Shown piece by piece: positions 17,816 to 26,488 of a DNA stretch of 56,040 nt (positions within the stretch are counted from its first letter, which is position 1; every line of letters starts with the position of its first letter). The notes beneath the pieces were generated by a model, which saw only the letters and a program-made list of their open reading frames with translations, was not told where the DNA came from and searched no databases. The translations under genes and the position numbers were made by a program. This stretch comes from PNAI01 sp035501735 (GTDB taxonomy: Bacteria > Pseudomonadota > Alphaproteobacteria > Rhizobiales > Xanthobacteraceae), in the NCBI GenBank assembly GCA_035501735.1, contig DATJVR010000071.1, forward strand, positions 1 to 56,040. The letters are read 5' to 3'.

Positions 17816-19228
17816 TCAGCCTCCTATTTCAGCGAGCGCCGGCGCATGCGTTTCACCGCGCTCCAGCGTTCCAAACAGGCTGTAGGTTCCGAGGTCGGTG
17901 ACAGTCACGGGGCGAAGCTCGCCGATCAGACTCTCCGGCGCCATGACCTGCACCGGCTGCAAATAAGGCGAGCGGCCGACGAGCTGGCCGGGCAGGCGAC
18001 CGTGTTTTTCGAACAACACATCGCAGGTCAGCCCGCGGCAGCGCGCGTTGAACGCTGCCTGATGACGATCGATGGCGGATTGCAGGCGAGCGAGCCGATC
18101 GGTTTTCACTTCGTCGGGCAACTGCTCCATTTCGGCGGCGGGCGTGCCGGGGCGCGGCGAATATTTGAACGAGAACGCGCTGGCAAAGCCGATCTCGTCG
18201 ACCAGCGACAGTGAGGCGTTGAAATCGTCGTCGCTCTCGCCCGGGAAGCCGACGATGAAATCGGTGGAGAAGGCGATATCGGGGCGCGCCTTGCGCAAAG
18301 CGTCGATGGTTTTCAGATAATCGGCGCGGCTGTGGCGGCGGTTCATGGCGGCGAGAATGCGGTCGGAGCCGGACTGCACCGGCAAATGAAGATGCGGCAT
18401 CAGCGCGTGAAGATCGCGATGGGCCGCGATCAGGTTCTCATCCATGTCGCACGGATGGCTCGTGGTGTAGCGCAGGCGTGCGACACCGGGAATTTCAGCG
18501 ACGCGATGGAGCAGGCGGCCGAGTGACCAGGCGCGACCGTCGGGGCCCTCGCTGTGGTAGGCGTTGACGTTCTGTCCGATGAGCGTGATCTCGCGCACGC
18601 CGGCATCGGCCAATCTTTCGGCCTCGGCAATGATTTTGGAAACGGGTCGCGAAACCTCCGCGCCGCGCGTATAGGGCACGACGCAGAAAGTGCAAAACTT
18701 GTCGCAGCCCTCCTGCACGGTGACGAAGGCGGAAATGCCGCGTGCGCGTGTCATGGCCGCGCTCGGTGGCGCAAGATGATCGAATTTATCCTCGACGGGA
18801 AATTCGGTATCGACGACCTTGGCGCGTCCGGCGCGTGCGAGCAGATCGGGCAGCCGGTGATAGCTCTGCGGCCCAACCACGATGTCGACCATCGGCGCGC
18901 GACGGATGATCTCCTCGCCTTCGGCCTGGGCGACGCAACCGGCGACGGCGATGACGACGTGACGATTTTCGCGCGCGGCGGCTTCTTTCAGCAGGCGCAA
19001 GCGGCCGAGCTCGGAATAGACCTTCTCCGCCGCCTTCTCGCGGATGTGACAGGTGTTGAGGATGACCAGATCGGCATCTTCGGGCGTCGGGACTTCATCA
19101 AAGCCCGCGGGCGCGAGCGTGTCCGCCATACGATGCGAATCGTAGACGTTCATCTGGCAGCCGTAGGATTTGACGTAAAGCTTTTGCCGTCTGTTCATGC
19201 CGTTCGCTGTCGATCCGGCCGAATTCAT
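17816..19228 (-). CDS. miaB: tRNA-2-methylthio-N6-isopentenyladenosine synthase MiaB
   Basis: MiaB is a radical-SAM methylthiotransferase that adds a methylthio group to isopentenyladenosine 37 of tRNA. The 470-residue enzyme has the N-terminal cluster cysteines Cys24 (SYGCQMN), Cys60 (LNTCHIRE) and Cys98 (VAGCVAQ). The radical-SAM motif GCDKFCTFC has Cys175, Cys179 and Cys182. A C-terminal TRAM domain follows. All six cluster ligands are present. The ATG at 19226-19228 is preceded by a 95-base gap after the MFS gene. In most rhizobia miaB directly follows plsC; here two accessory genes intervene. Confidence 0.97.
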   Translation of the reverse strand: MNSAGSTANGMNRRQKLYVKSYGCQMNVYDSHRMADTLAPAGFDEVPTPEDADLVILNTCHIREKAAEKVYSELGRLRLLKEAAARENRHVVIAVAGCVAQAEGEEIIRRAPMVDIVVGPQSYHRLPDLLARAGRAKVVDTEFPVEDKFDHLAPPSAAMTRARGISAFVTVQEGCDKFCTFCVVPYTRGAEVSRPVSKIIAEAERLADAGVREITLIGQNVNAYHSEGPDGRAWSLGRLLHRVAEIPGVARLRYTTSHPCDMDENLIAAHRDLHALMPHLHLPVQSGSDRILAAMNRRHSRADYLKTIDALRKARPDIAFSTDFIVGFPGESDDDFNASLSLVDEIGFASAFSFKYSPRPGTPAAEMEQLPDEVKTDRLARLQSAIDRHQAAFNARCRGLTCDVLFEKHGRLPGQLVGRSPYLQPVQVMAPESLIGELRPVTVTDLGTYSLFGTLERGETHAPALAEIGG

Positions 19229-19323
19229 CGATCAATCATACGCTGTTCAAAGGTCCAGCAAGGTTTGGCTATAACATGTCATTGTTAGCCGATTTTGCAT
19301 GAAAGATAAATATGGCAGGCGAT

Positions 19324-20775
19324 TCAGCCGTGGGTCGCCTGCAGCGGCTTTTCCTCCAGCAGAGCGAGGCTGACCAGCGAGACGGCGAGACTGGCGGCGG
19401 AGAGCAAGAACACACGGACAAAGCCTTCGGTGTTGTAGACGGTGCTGGCCGAGAGGTCGGGCGTCGTGCCCGGGCCGAGCGTCGTCGCACCGGTCAGCAC
19501 GATGGCGCCGAGCAGGGCGATCAGGATCGTGCTGAACAGATTGCGCGTGAATTGCATGGTGCCGATCGCGGTGCCGAAATGATGGATCGCCACCGTATTC
19601 TGCAGCGCCACCGAGGCCAGCGGCGGCGTTGCGCCGAAGCCGATGCCGATCAGCCCCAGCACCACCTCGAACCACCAGAGATTGAGGTTTTGCGCCTGCC
19701 AGGCCAGCGTCAGCACCGACACGATCGCAAGCACGAGGCCGGCCATCGGCACCGCCTTGTAATGCTGCGCGCGTGAAATGATCTGGCCGGAGATGCCGGC
19801 GCTGGTATTGAGCGTCACCATCAGCACCATGAGACTCAAGCCCGCGGTGGTGGCGGAAAAGCCGATAACGCTTTGCAGATACATGGGCAGGAAAATGTTC
19901 AAGCCCACGATCGAACCCCAGCCGAAAGCGTTGGCCATGATGGCACAGCGCGCGATCGGGTCGGACAGGATCGAGATCGGGATCAGCGGTTCCGGCGCGG
20001 TGAGCAGACGCACCACAAAGCCGATGCCGATCACGAGCGAGACGGCGAACAGACCCATAACGGGCGGCGAAGTCCAGGGATAGCGCACGCCGCCGAGGTT
20101 GAGGCCGAGCATGAACGAGACCGCCGCCGTCATGATGAGCGCGGCGCCGATGAAATCGAGTTGGTGAGGTCGTTCGTGCCGGGGGAGTCGGCGCAGCAGA
20201 GTCAAAGTCAGCGCAATGGCGGCAAGCCCGAGCGGAATATTGAGCCAGAAGATCACCGACCAATGCAGATATTCGGCGAGGAATCCGCCGAGTGCAGGGC
20301 CGCAGGCGCCGGCGGTCGTATAGGTGACCGAGAAATAGCCGTAGTAGCGGCCGCGGTCGCGCGGCGCGGCAACGTCGCCGAGCACCACCATTCCCATCGC
20401 GGTGAGGCCGCCCCCGCCGAGGCCGTGCAGAATGCGCCCGAGGATCAGCACGAGCATAGTGGGTGCGAGCGCGCATACGAGCGAGCCGGCCATATAGAGG
20501 CTCACGGCGATCAGGAGCGTGAAACGGCGGCCGTGGATGTCGCTCAGCTTGCCGTAGAGCGGCGTCACGGCGGTGTTGGCGATGAGATAGGCGGTGATCA
20601 GCCAGGGCAGATTGTGCAGGTTGCCAAAATTGCGGCCGATGGTCGGCAGTGCGCTGGCGAGAATGGTGTTGTCGAGCGAGCCCATGAACACCGGCAGCAA
20701 CACGCCAAGGACGACAAGCTGAGTTTCCTTGTGCGTGAGCGCGCGCGCTGGAGTGGCTGGTGTACTGGCGTCCAT
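19324..20775 (-). CDS. MFS drug-resistance-type transporter, DHA2 (EmrB/QacA-like)
   Basis: The 483-residue membrane protein has about 14 hydrophobic helices, the number expected for the DHA2 family of proton-driven multidrug exporters. The family marks are visible: LDNTILASALPTI in helix 1 (motif D1), YGKLSDIHGRR between helices 2 and 3 (motif A) and GACGPALGGFL in helix 5 (motif C). No EmrA-like membrane fusion protein is nearby, so it probably exports directly across the inner membrane. Substrate is unknown. It lies 23 bases downstream of the molybdenum hydroxylase subunit gene, so the two probably form a transcription unit. Confidence 0.9.
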   Translation of the reverse strand: MDASTPATPARALTHKETQLVVLGVLLPVFMGSLDNTILASALPTIGRNFGNLHNLPWLITAYLIANTAVTPLYGKLSDIHGRRFTLLIAVSLYMAGSLVCALAPTMLVLILGRILHGLGGGGLTAMGMVVLGDVAAPRDRGRYYGYFSVTYTTAGACGPALGGFLAEYLHWSVIFWLNIPLGLAAIALTLTLLRRLPRHERPHQLDFIGAALIMTAAVSFMLGLNLGGVRYPWTSPPVMGLFAVSLVIGIGFVVRLLTAPEPLIPISILSDPIARCAIMANAFGWGSIVGLNIFLPMYLQSVIGFSATTAGLSLMVLMVTLNTSAGISGQIISRAQHYKAVPMAGLVLAIVSVLTLAWQAQNLNLWWFEVVLGLIGIGFGATPPLASVALQNTVAIHHFGTAIGTMQFTRNLFSTILIALLGAIVLTGATTLGPGTTPDLSASTVYNTEGFVRVFLLSAASLAVSLVSLALLEEKPLQATHG

Positions 20776-20798
20776 GAGCGATCAGCGGCCGCGATGGC

Positions 20799-23165
20799 TC
20801 ATGAAGTTTTCGCCTTCGCGGCTTGAATGGCCTGCCAGATCGTGAACGGTGTCGCCGGCATGGCGATGTCGCGCACGCCGAATTCGTGCAGCGCATCGAC
20901 GATGGCGCTGACGATGACGGCGAGCGCGGGCGTGGTGCCGCCCTCACCGCCGGCCTTGATGCCGAACGGGTTGGTCGGCGAGAGCACTTCGACGATCTCG
21001 GTCTGGAACGACGGCAGGGTGGTGGATCGCGGCATACCATAATCCATCAGCGAGCCGGTCAGCGGCTGGCCGGACGAAGGCTCGATATAGCATTGTTCCC
21101 ACAGCGCCTGCCCCACGCCCTGCGCGATGCCGCCATGCGTCTGGCCATGGACGATCAGCGGATTGATGCAGCGGCCGACATCGTCGACGGCGGCATAGCG
21201 GGTGAGCGCGAGTGCGCCGGTGTCGGGATCGACCTCGACTTCACAGACGGCGCAGCCGTTCGGGAACACCGGGTCGTGCATTTCATGGTCGGCGGCGACG
21301 ACGAGGCCGTCTTTGAGTTCGGCCGGAAGCGCCATGCGCGCGGCTTCCTTCGCCAGCTCGAGGAAATCGAACGAGCGATTGCTGATCGGCGAAGAAAAGC
21401 GGCCGTCCTTGAACTCGACCTTGTCAGGCGTGGCGTTGAGCGCGAGCGCGGCGATTTGTTTGCCGCGGGCGATCAGGCTGGTCGCGGTTTTGGAAATGAT
21501 CGTGCCGGCATGGCGCATGGAGCGGCCGGAATGCGAGCCGCCGCCGACGCTGACGATGTCGGTGTCGCCGAGGATGATGGTGACGGTCTCGACCGGCAGC
21601 GCAAGCAGATCGGCCGCGACCTGGGCGAAGCTCGTTTCGTGGCCCTGACCGCTCGGCTGCGTGCCAATCACGACGTCCACGCGGCCCTCGGGACGCACTT
21701 TGATCTCGGCCCGCTCGCGCGGCGAGCCGATCGAGGATTCCACATAGTTCGACAGGCCGAGGCCGAGTAATTTTCCGCGTTTCCTGGCCTCGCGTCGGCG
21801 CTGCTTGAAGCCGTCGACATCGGCAAGGCGCAGGGCGAGATCCATGTTCGCCTCATAGGTGCCGCTGTCGTAGGTCATGCCGACCGCGTTGGTGTAGGGC
21901 ATGGCGTTCGGCCGCACGAGATTTCGGCGACGCAACGAAACGCGGTCGATGCCGAGCCGGTCGGCGGCAGTATCGATCAGCCGCTCGATTGCGTAGGTCA
22001 CTTCGGGACGGCCGGACGAGCGGTACGCATTGGTCGGCATGGTGTTGGTGAACACCGCGCGCGCGCGCAGGCTGGCGACAGGGATGTTGTAGGAGCCGGT
22101 GATCAGGCCCGCGCCCTTGCTGAGCGGCGAGAGCGAGACGCAGCGGGCGCCGACGTTGGAGATGTTATCGGCGCGCATGGCGAGGAATTTACCCTTGGCC
22201 GACAGCGCGAGTTCGACCTTGGTGACGAGGTCGCGGCCCTGATAGTCGCTCAAGAAGGCTTCCGAGCGCGTGGCGGTGTATTTGACGGGACGCTTCAGTT
22301 TGCCGGCGGCCCAGAGCACGAGGCCGAATTCGACGTAGGGACGGTTGCGCGAGCCGAAATTGCCGCCGACGTCGTAGGACAGCACGCGCAGTTTTGCGGT
22401 GGCGATGCCGAGCACGCCGGCAAGCTCCTGCTTCTGGCGCACGGCGCCGCCCGATCCGGCATAGAGCGTGTAGCGGCCGGTCGCGTCATCGTAATGGGCG
22501 AGCGCCGAGCGCAATTCCATCGGCACCGCGGTGACGCGGCCGATATGGAAATTCATCTTCACGACATGCGCGGCGGCCGCGAAGGCGGCGTCGGTCGCCG
22601 CAGCATCGCCGAAATGCGTATCGACCAGCACGTTGTCGGGCACCTCGCCCCAGATCCTCGGTGCGCCGGGCGCCAGCGCATCTTCGGTCGCGGTGACGAA
22701 GGGCAGCTCTTCATAGTGCACGTCGACCGCTTCGGCGGCATCGAGCGCCTGCGCCTTTGTTGCGGCGACCACCATGGCGACCGCCTCGCCGACGTGGCGC
22801 ACCTTGTCGGCGGTCAGCAGCAGATGCGGGCCGGCGAAAACCTGGCCGCCGCCGGGTCCGGTGAGCTTCATGTCGTGGCGGGTCGCCGGCACGGGCGTGT
22901 GCGGGATTGCGCCGAGCTTGTCGGCAAGAACGTCGACGCCGGTGAAAATGCCGAGCACGCCGGGCATCGATTTGGCTTTTTCGGAATCGATGCGGACAAT
23001 GCGCGCATGCGGGTGCGGCGAACGCACCATCACGGCATGCGCCTGGCCGTCCATGGCGAAGTCGTCGCTGAAACGGCCCTGGCCGGTGAGCAGGCGAAAA
23101 TCTTCCTTGCGGCGCAAGGGCTGGCCGACCGAGTTGAATTCCTGCGGGAGCGTGTGCTCGGTCAA
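20799..23165 (-). CDS. Xanthine dehydrogenase/CoxL-family molybdopterin-binding subunit, unpaired
   Basis: The 788-residue protein is a large subunit of the molybdenum hydroxylase family. It has the a/b hammerhead domain (about 20-150) and the molybdopterin-binding domains. The active-site loop AYRSSGR (380-386) resembles the AYRGAGR of form II enzymes and not the AYxCSFR of true CO dehydrogenase. The catalytic glutamate is in KAGGEGGT (Glu741). Such enzymes normally need a [2Fe-2S] subunit and an FAD subunit; neither is encoded nearby. The start appears to be TTG (23163-23165), 1 base after the plsC stop. An in-frame stop lies 6 bases upstream of it, and the next ATG is within conserved sequence. 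Substrate is unknown. Confidence 0.9.
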   Translation of the reverse strand: MTEHTLPQEFNSVGQPLRRKEDFRLLTGQGRFSDDFAMDGQAHAVMVRSPHPHARIVRIDSEKAKSMPGVLGIFTGVDVLADKLGAIPHTPVPATRHDMKLTGPGGGQVFAGPHLLLTADKVRHVGEAVAMVVAATKAQALDAAEAVDVHYEELPFVTATEDALAPGAPRIWGEVPDNVLVDTHFGDAAATDAAFAAAAHVVKMNFHIGRVTAVPMELRSALAHYDDATGRYTLYAGSGGAVRQKQELAGVLGIATAKLRVLSYDVGGNFGSRNRPYVEFGLVLWAAGKLKRPVKYTATRSEAFLSDYQGRDLVTKVELALSAKGKFLAMRADNISNVGARCVSLSPLSKGAGLITGSYNIPVASLRARAVFTNTMPTNAYRSSGRPEVTYAIERLIDTAADRLGIDRVSLRRRNLVRPNAMPYTNAVGMTYDSGTYEANMDLALRLADVDGFKQRRREARKRGKLLGLGLSNYVESSIGSPRERAEIKVRPEGRVDVVIGTQPSGQGHETSFAQVAADLLALPVETVTIILGDTDIVSVGGGSHSGRSMRHAGTIISKTATSLIARGKQIAALALNATPDKVEFKDGRFSSPISNRSFDFLELAKEAARMALPAELKDGLVVAADHEMHDPVFPNGCAVCEVEVDPDTGALALTRYAAVDDVGRCINPLIVHGQTHGGIAQGVGQALWEQCYIEPSSGQPLTGSLMDYGMPRSTTLPSFQTEIVEVLSPTNPFGIKAGGEGGTTPALAVIVSAIVDALHEFGVRDIAMPATPFTIWQAIQAAKAKTS

Positions 23166-23166
23166 A

Positions 23167-23955
23167 TCACATCACCGTCTCGACCGCGCGGTCGCGCAAC
23201 GTCGCGGCCATGAGTTCGCGCACCTTGTTCTCGAAGGTGCGCGCCACCGTCTTGCGATCGATGCTGTGATCGAATGGCACCGGCTGACCGAAGGTGACGA
23301 CCACATCGACGGCACAGCGGTCGAGGAAACGCTTGAAATGCGGCGCAAACTCGATGTCGCCGTACCAGGCGACCAGCGGCCGGTGCTGACGGCCCATCGC
23401 AATTCCTTGCGTGCGGGTGTAGGCGATCGAAACCGGCTGCAGCATGATTTGCTGATTGGTTTCGAGATGCGTTACCGCGCCGATCAGCGCGGAGCGGAAT
23501 TCAAGCACGTGATTGCCGTCGCTCGAGGTGCCTTCGGCGAACAGCACGACCGGATCGCCTTCGGTGAGGCGGCGCGCGATCTCGGCATTGGCCTCGGCGG
23601 TCTGCAGGCGGCGCGCGCGATCGACGAACACCGTGCGCAACAGCTTGGCCGCAATGCCGACGACCGGCCAGGAGGCGACCTCGCGCTTGGCGACAAACGC
23701 AATCGGCATGATTGCACTGATTACCGGGATGTCGAGCCAGGAGACATGATTGGACAGAATGAGCGTGGGGTGATCGCGCATCGGCGTGCCGACGACGTTG
23801 ATGCGCACGCGCAGGAATCCGCAAAGCGCGCGGTAGTAACGGACCGAAATGGCGCGGCGACCGGGCAGACGCAACGTCTCCAGCACCCAGAGCGTTGCGA
23901 TGAACGTCGGGGTCACCGTGAAGAAATAGACCAAGAAATAAATCAGACGCGGCAT
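23167..23955 (-). CDS. plsC: 1-acyl-sn-glycerol-3-phosphate acyltransferase
   Basis: PlsC acylates lysophosphatidic acid to phosphatidic acid in phospholipid synthesis. The 262-residue product has a hydrophobic N-terminal anchor (about 3-25), the catalytic H-x4-D motif NHVSWLD (His70, Asp75) and the substrate motif FAEGTSS (about 139-145). The start MPRLIYFL (23953-23955) lies 13 bases after the fur stop. An in-frame ATG 48 bases upstream overlaps fur and adds a polar stretch ahead of the membrane anchor, so it is less likely. Its position after fur is the conserved rhizobial order. Confidence 0.93.
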   Translation of the reverse strand: MPRLIYFLVYFFTVTPTFIATLWVLETLRLPGRRAISVRYYRALCGFLRVRINVVGTPMRDHPTLILSNHVSWLDIPVISAIMPIAFVAKREVASWPVVGIAAKLLRTVFVDRARRLQTAEANAEIARRLTEGDPVVLFAEGTSSDGNHVLEFRSALIGAVTHLETNQQIMLQPVSIAYTRTQGIAMGRQHRPLVAWYGDIEFAPHFKRFLDRCAVDVVVTFGQPVPFDHSIDRKTVARTFENKVRELMAATLRDRAVETVM

Positions 23956-23968
23956 TGCAGACGCGGGA

Positions 23969-24400
23969 TCAACGGCGGGATTTGTCTTCGATCGGAACGG
24001 CATAAAGCTCCAGCCGATGATCGACCAGCTTATAGCCGAGCCGGCGCGCGATTTCGGCCTGCAGCTTCTCGATCTCCTCGGACTGGAATTCGATCACTTG
24101 GCCGGTGCGCAGATTGATCAGGTGATCGTGGTGGGAATCCGGGATCTGCTCGTAGCGCGCGCGGCCCTCGCGAAAGTCGTGGCGCTCGATGATGCCGGCG
24201 TCCTCGAACAATTTCACGGTACGGTAGACGGTCGAAATCGAAATGTGCTTGTCGATTTCGGCGCAGCGGCGATAAAGCTCCTCGACATCGGGGTGATCGG
24301 CCGAATCGGCGAGCACGCGCGCGATGATGCGGCGCTGCTCGGTCATGCGCATGCCCTTGGTGACGCACAAGGCTTCGATGTTCGACTTCGGATCGGTCAC
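23969..24400 (-). CDS. fur: Fur family regulator (alphaproteobacterial Fur/Mur)
   Basis: The 143-residue protein has the winged-helix DNA-binding part (MRMTEQRRIIARVL, then ISISTVYRTVKLFEDAGIIE) and a dimerisation part with the metal-ligand region PDSHHDHL. The CxxC pairs that bind structural zinc in E. coli Fur are absent, as in the rhizobial Mur proteins that answer to manganese. Which metal it senses cannot be decided from sequence. The start is GTG (24398-24400), supported by the family N terminus MTD..SN.EALCVTKGMRMTEQR. The upstream gap to rimI contains a palindromic repeat. The ribosome site is weak. Confidence 0.92.
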   Translation of the reverse strand: MTDPKSNIEALCVTKGMRMTEQRRIIARVLADSADHPDVEELYRRCAEIDKHISISTVYRTVKLFEDAGIIERHDFREGRARYEQIPDSHHDHLINLRTGQVIEFQSEEIEKLQAEIARRLGYKLVDHRLELYAVPIEDKSRR

Positions 24401-24422
24401 GATTTTCGAGCTTTTTGCTGGA

Positions 24423-24461
24423 GCATGACCTTATCCGAACAGCTACGTTTCGCGGTCATGC
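24423..24461. repeat. Interspersed palindromic repeat, copy 1
   Basis: A 39-base element with perfect 8-base ends (GCATGACC ... GGTCATGC) lies between rimI and fur. It shares the core CATGACCT.ATCCGAA with a second element at 52131-52172. Short palindromes with similar ends are common between genes in rhizobial genomes, as far as I recall; no database was consulted. Confidence 0.55.
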
Positions 24462-24515
24462 CCGAATTCTTGCCTCATAATATTGCGCGCGAGGAAGTCA
24501 GTCCATCGCCGCGAT

Positions 24516-25001
24516 TCACGCCAAATCCCGGCGCAGCACAAGTGCCGTCACGGCGTTGTTGCGGCCCTGCTGATAATAGGATGGGCGCTGACCGACTTCG
24601 CGAAAGCCGGCGCGACGGTACAATTTTAGGGCCGGCGCGTTGTCCTGGCCGACCTCGAGAAAAACAGCGCGCGCGCCAAGTCCGGCGAGGCGGCGAAGAT
24701 GCAGATCGAGCAACGAACGCGCAAGGCCGCGGCCGCGCCGCGCGCTTGCAACGGCCACCGAAAGAATTTCCGCTTCGCCGGCGGCGAAGCGCGAGAGGAT
24801 AAAGCCATCGAGCGTGCGTCCGCGCGTGGCGCGGTGGGCGACCACGTTGCGCTCGGCCAGGAGCCGCTCGATCTCGCTTTCGCTCCAGCCGCGTTGAAAC
24901 GAAGCGGAGTGAAGCGCCGCAATGGCGGCGGCGTCGCGCGGGCCGGCCTCCGAAAGCGTCGGCTCGGCGCGTGCAAAGAATCGGCTGACCATGTTCATCA
25001 T
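24516..25001 (-). CDS. rimI: Ribosomal-protein-alanine N-acetyltransferase RimI-like (GNAT)
   Basis: The 161-residue product is a GNAT acetyltransferase. It has the acetyl-CoA loop ASARRGRGLARSLL in motif A and the LEVGQDNAPALKLYRRAGF segment typical of RimI, which acetylates the N terminus of ribosomal protein S18. The ATG at 24999-25001 overlaps the tsaB stop (ATGA), and the tsaB-rimI pair is a common arrangement. The longer open frame upstream overlaps tsaB and is not coding. Relaxed substrate choice is known in this family, so other targets are possible. Confidence 0.92.
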   Translation of the reverse strand: MMNMVSRFFARAEPTLSEAGPRDAAAIAALHSASFQRGWSESEIERLLAERNVVAHRATRGRTLDGFILSRFAAGEAEILSVAVASARRGRGLARSLLDLHLRRLAGLGARAVFLEVGQDNAPALKLYRRAGFREVGQRPSYYQQGRNNAVTALVLRRDLA

Positions 25002-25681
25002 CGGCGCGCCAGCCTCGCGGCGTCCTGCGGTTGCGCATCGGGCGTACGCAGATAGAGCGGCTTGGGCGAGCCTTGGCCCTCGATTGCGGTGACACCGAGG
25101 CGAGCGACCCAATTGATGTCGGGGGCGGCGCTTTCCTCGACGAGCTTCGGCGCGGGCTCGCTCGCGGGCCAAGCGGCGGCGAGCATTTTCGCAGCGGAGC
25201 CGACGATGCGTGTCTGCGAAGTGGCGGCGGCGCGTACCGCGTCCGAAATGCTGGCGATGCGCGGCGCGACCAGCGTGCGTCCGCCGCGGCTGAAAACCTG
25301 GATGTAGACTTGCTCATGACGGGCATCGATGACGGCGGTCACCGGCACGCTGTCGTCCTGCGCGATATAGGGCGCGGCGAAGGCCGAAAGCGTCGTCAAT
25401 CCGAAGGCGGGCTTGCCGGTCGCGAGCGAAATGCCGCGCGCCGCCGAAATGCCAACGCGCAGGCCGGTGAAACTGCCGGGACCGACGGTGACGGCAACCC
25501 GGTCGAGATTGGCGAATTCGAGCTTCGCCTGCTCCATTACGCGCGCGATGAGCGGAAGGAGCACCTCGGCGTGGCCGCGTACCATCGCCTGCGATTCGCT
25601 GGCGACGACATCGTCTTTCTCGGTGTCGAGTACGGCGGCCGAGCAAGCCGCGAGCGCGGTATCGATGGCAAGCACACGCAT
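24998..25681 (-). CDS. tsaB: tRNA threonylcarbamoyladenosine biosynthesis protein TsaB
   Basis: TsaB is the inactive Kae1-like partner that activates TsaD in synthesis of t6A at tRNA position 37. The 227-residue protein starts MRVLAIDTALAACSAAV, the actin-like ATPase fold strand with its phosphate loop. It contains VTVGPGSFTGLRVGISAARG, which is diagnostic for TsaB. It overlaps rimI by 4 bases. The length is normal. The residues that bind metal in TsaD are absent, as expected. Confidence 0.95.
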   Translation of the reverse strand: MRVLAIDTALAACSAAVLDTEKDDVVASESQAMVRGHAEVLLPLIARVMEQAKLEFANLDRVAVTVGPGSFTGLRVGISAARGISLATGKPAFGLTTLSAFAAPYIAQDDSVPVTAVIDARHEQVYIQVFSRGGRTLVAPRIASISDAVRAAATSQTRIVGSAAKMLAAAWPASEPAPKLVEESAAPDINWVARLGVTAIEGQGSPKPLYLRTPDAQPQDAARLARR

Positions 25682-25723
25682 GCGGAGGCTTCGGCGTTCA
25701 ATCGGGCAGGCGAAGGGACGCCG

Positions 25724-26284
25724 TCACATCGGCCGAACTTCGACGACGTCGGGGATGTAATGGCGCAGCAGATTCTGAATGCCGTGGCGCAGCGTCGCGG
25801 TCGAGGACGGACAGCCGGAGCAGGCGCCCTTCATGTCGAGATAGACGACGCCGTCGCGGAAACCGCGGAAGGTGATGTCGCCGCCGTCGTTGGCCACGGC
25901 GGGCCGCACGCGCGTCTCGATCAGGTCCTTGATGGTGGCGACGGTGTCGGCGTCGGCGGGCTCGAAGAATTCCTCGGCGTCTGGGGTAGCGGTCGCGGTG
26001 TCCCCGCGCAACAGCGGTGCGCTGGACATGAAATGCTCCATGATGGCGCCGAGGATCGCGGGTTTGAGCTGCGGCCACTCGCCGTCGGATTTGCTGACGG
26101 TGATGAAATCGGAACCGAAGAACACGCCATTGATGCCGGCGATCGCGAACAGGCGCTCAGCGAGCGGCGATTTTGCCGCGTCCGCGGCGTCGCGCATATC
26201 GAGCGTGCCGTGCTCGAGCACGGGGCGGCCAGGCAGGAATTTCAGGGTGGCCGGATTGGGCGTGGCTTCGGTCTGGATGAACAT
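25724..26284 (-). CDS. Nfu-type iron-sulfur cluster carrier (NifU C-terminal domain)
   Basis: The 186-residue protein has an N-terminal Nfu_N domain (MFIQTEATPNPATLKFLPG) and a C-terminal NifU-like domain with the cluster motif GACSGCPSS (Cys155, Cys158). Such proteins bind a [4Fe-4S] cluster at the dimer interface and deliver it to target enzymes. The domain order is that of mitochondrial Nfu1 and differs from E. coli NfuA, which has a degenerate A-type N-terminal part. The ATG at 26282-26284 is preferred over one 30 bases upstream because all homologues begin MFIQTE. It is probably co-transcribed with tsaB-rimI, 42 bases downstream. Confidence 0.93.
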   Translation of the reverse strand: MFIQTEATPNPATLKFLPGRPVLEHGTLDMRDAADAAKSPLAERLFAIAGINGVFFGSDFITVSKSDGEWPQLKPAILGAIMEHFMSSAPLLRGDTATATPDAEEFFEPADADTVATIKDLIETRVRPAVANDGGDITFRGFRDGVVYLDMKGACSGCPSSTATLRHGIQNLLRHYIPDVVEVRPM

Positions 26285-26488
26285 GTTGGTCTCCTTGACC
26301 GCTCGCGGGTTCAAGGCCCGCGGGGTTTGAAATCATTATACCAGATAAATGGCGATTGTGACGGAGGCGTCAACCGTTCGCTTTCTCGCTGAAATTCGAG
26401 CTTTTATGCCGGGAAGAGGCGCCGCAGTGAATCCATGGCGTTCGACCCTGCGCGATCTGCCTCAGGCGGCTGTCGGTGAATTCCCGGA

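Noticed and set aside
16718..18214. Long plus-strand open frame opposite phoH and the end of miaB.
   Set aside because: It spans two real genes on the other strand and lacks any recognisable domain.
20799..23165. Aerobic CO dehydrogenase (coxL).
   Set aside because: The form I active-site motif AYxCSFR is missing, and no coxM or coxS genes are present.
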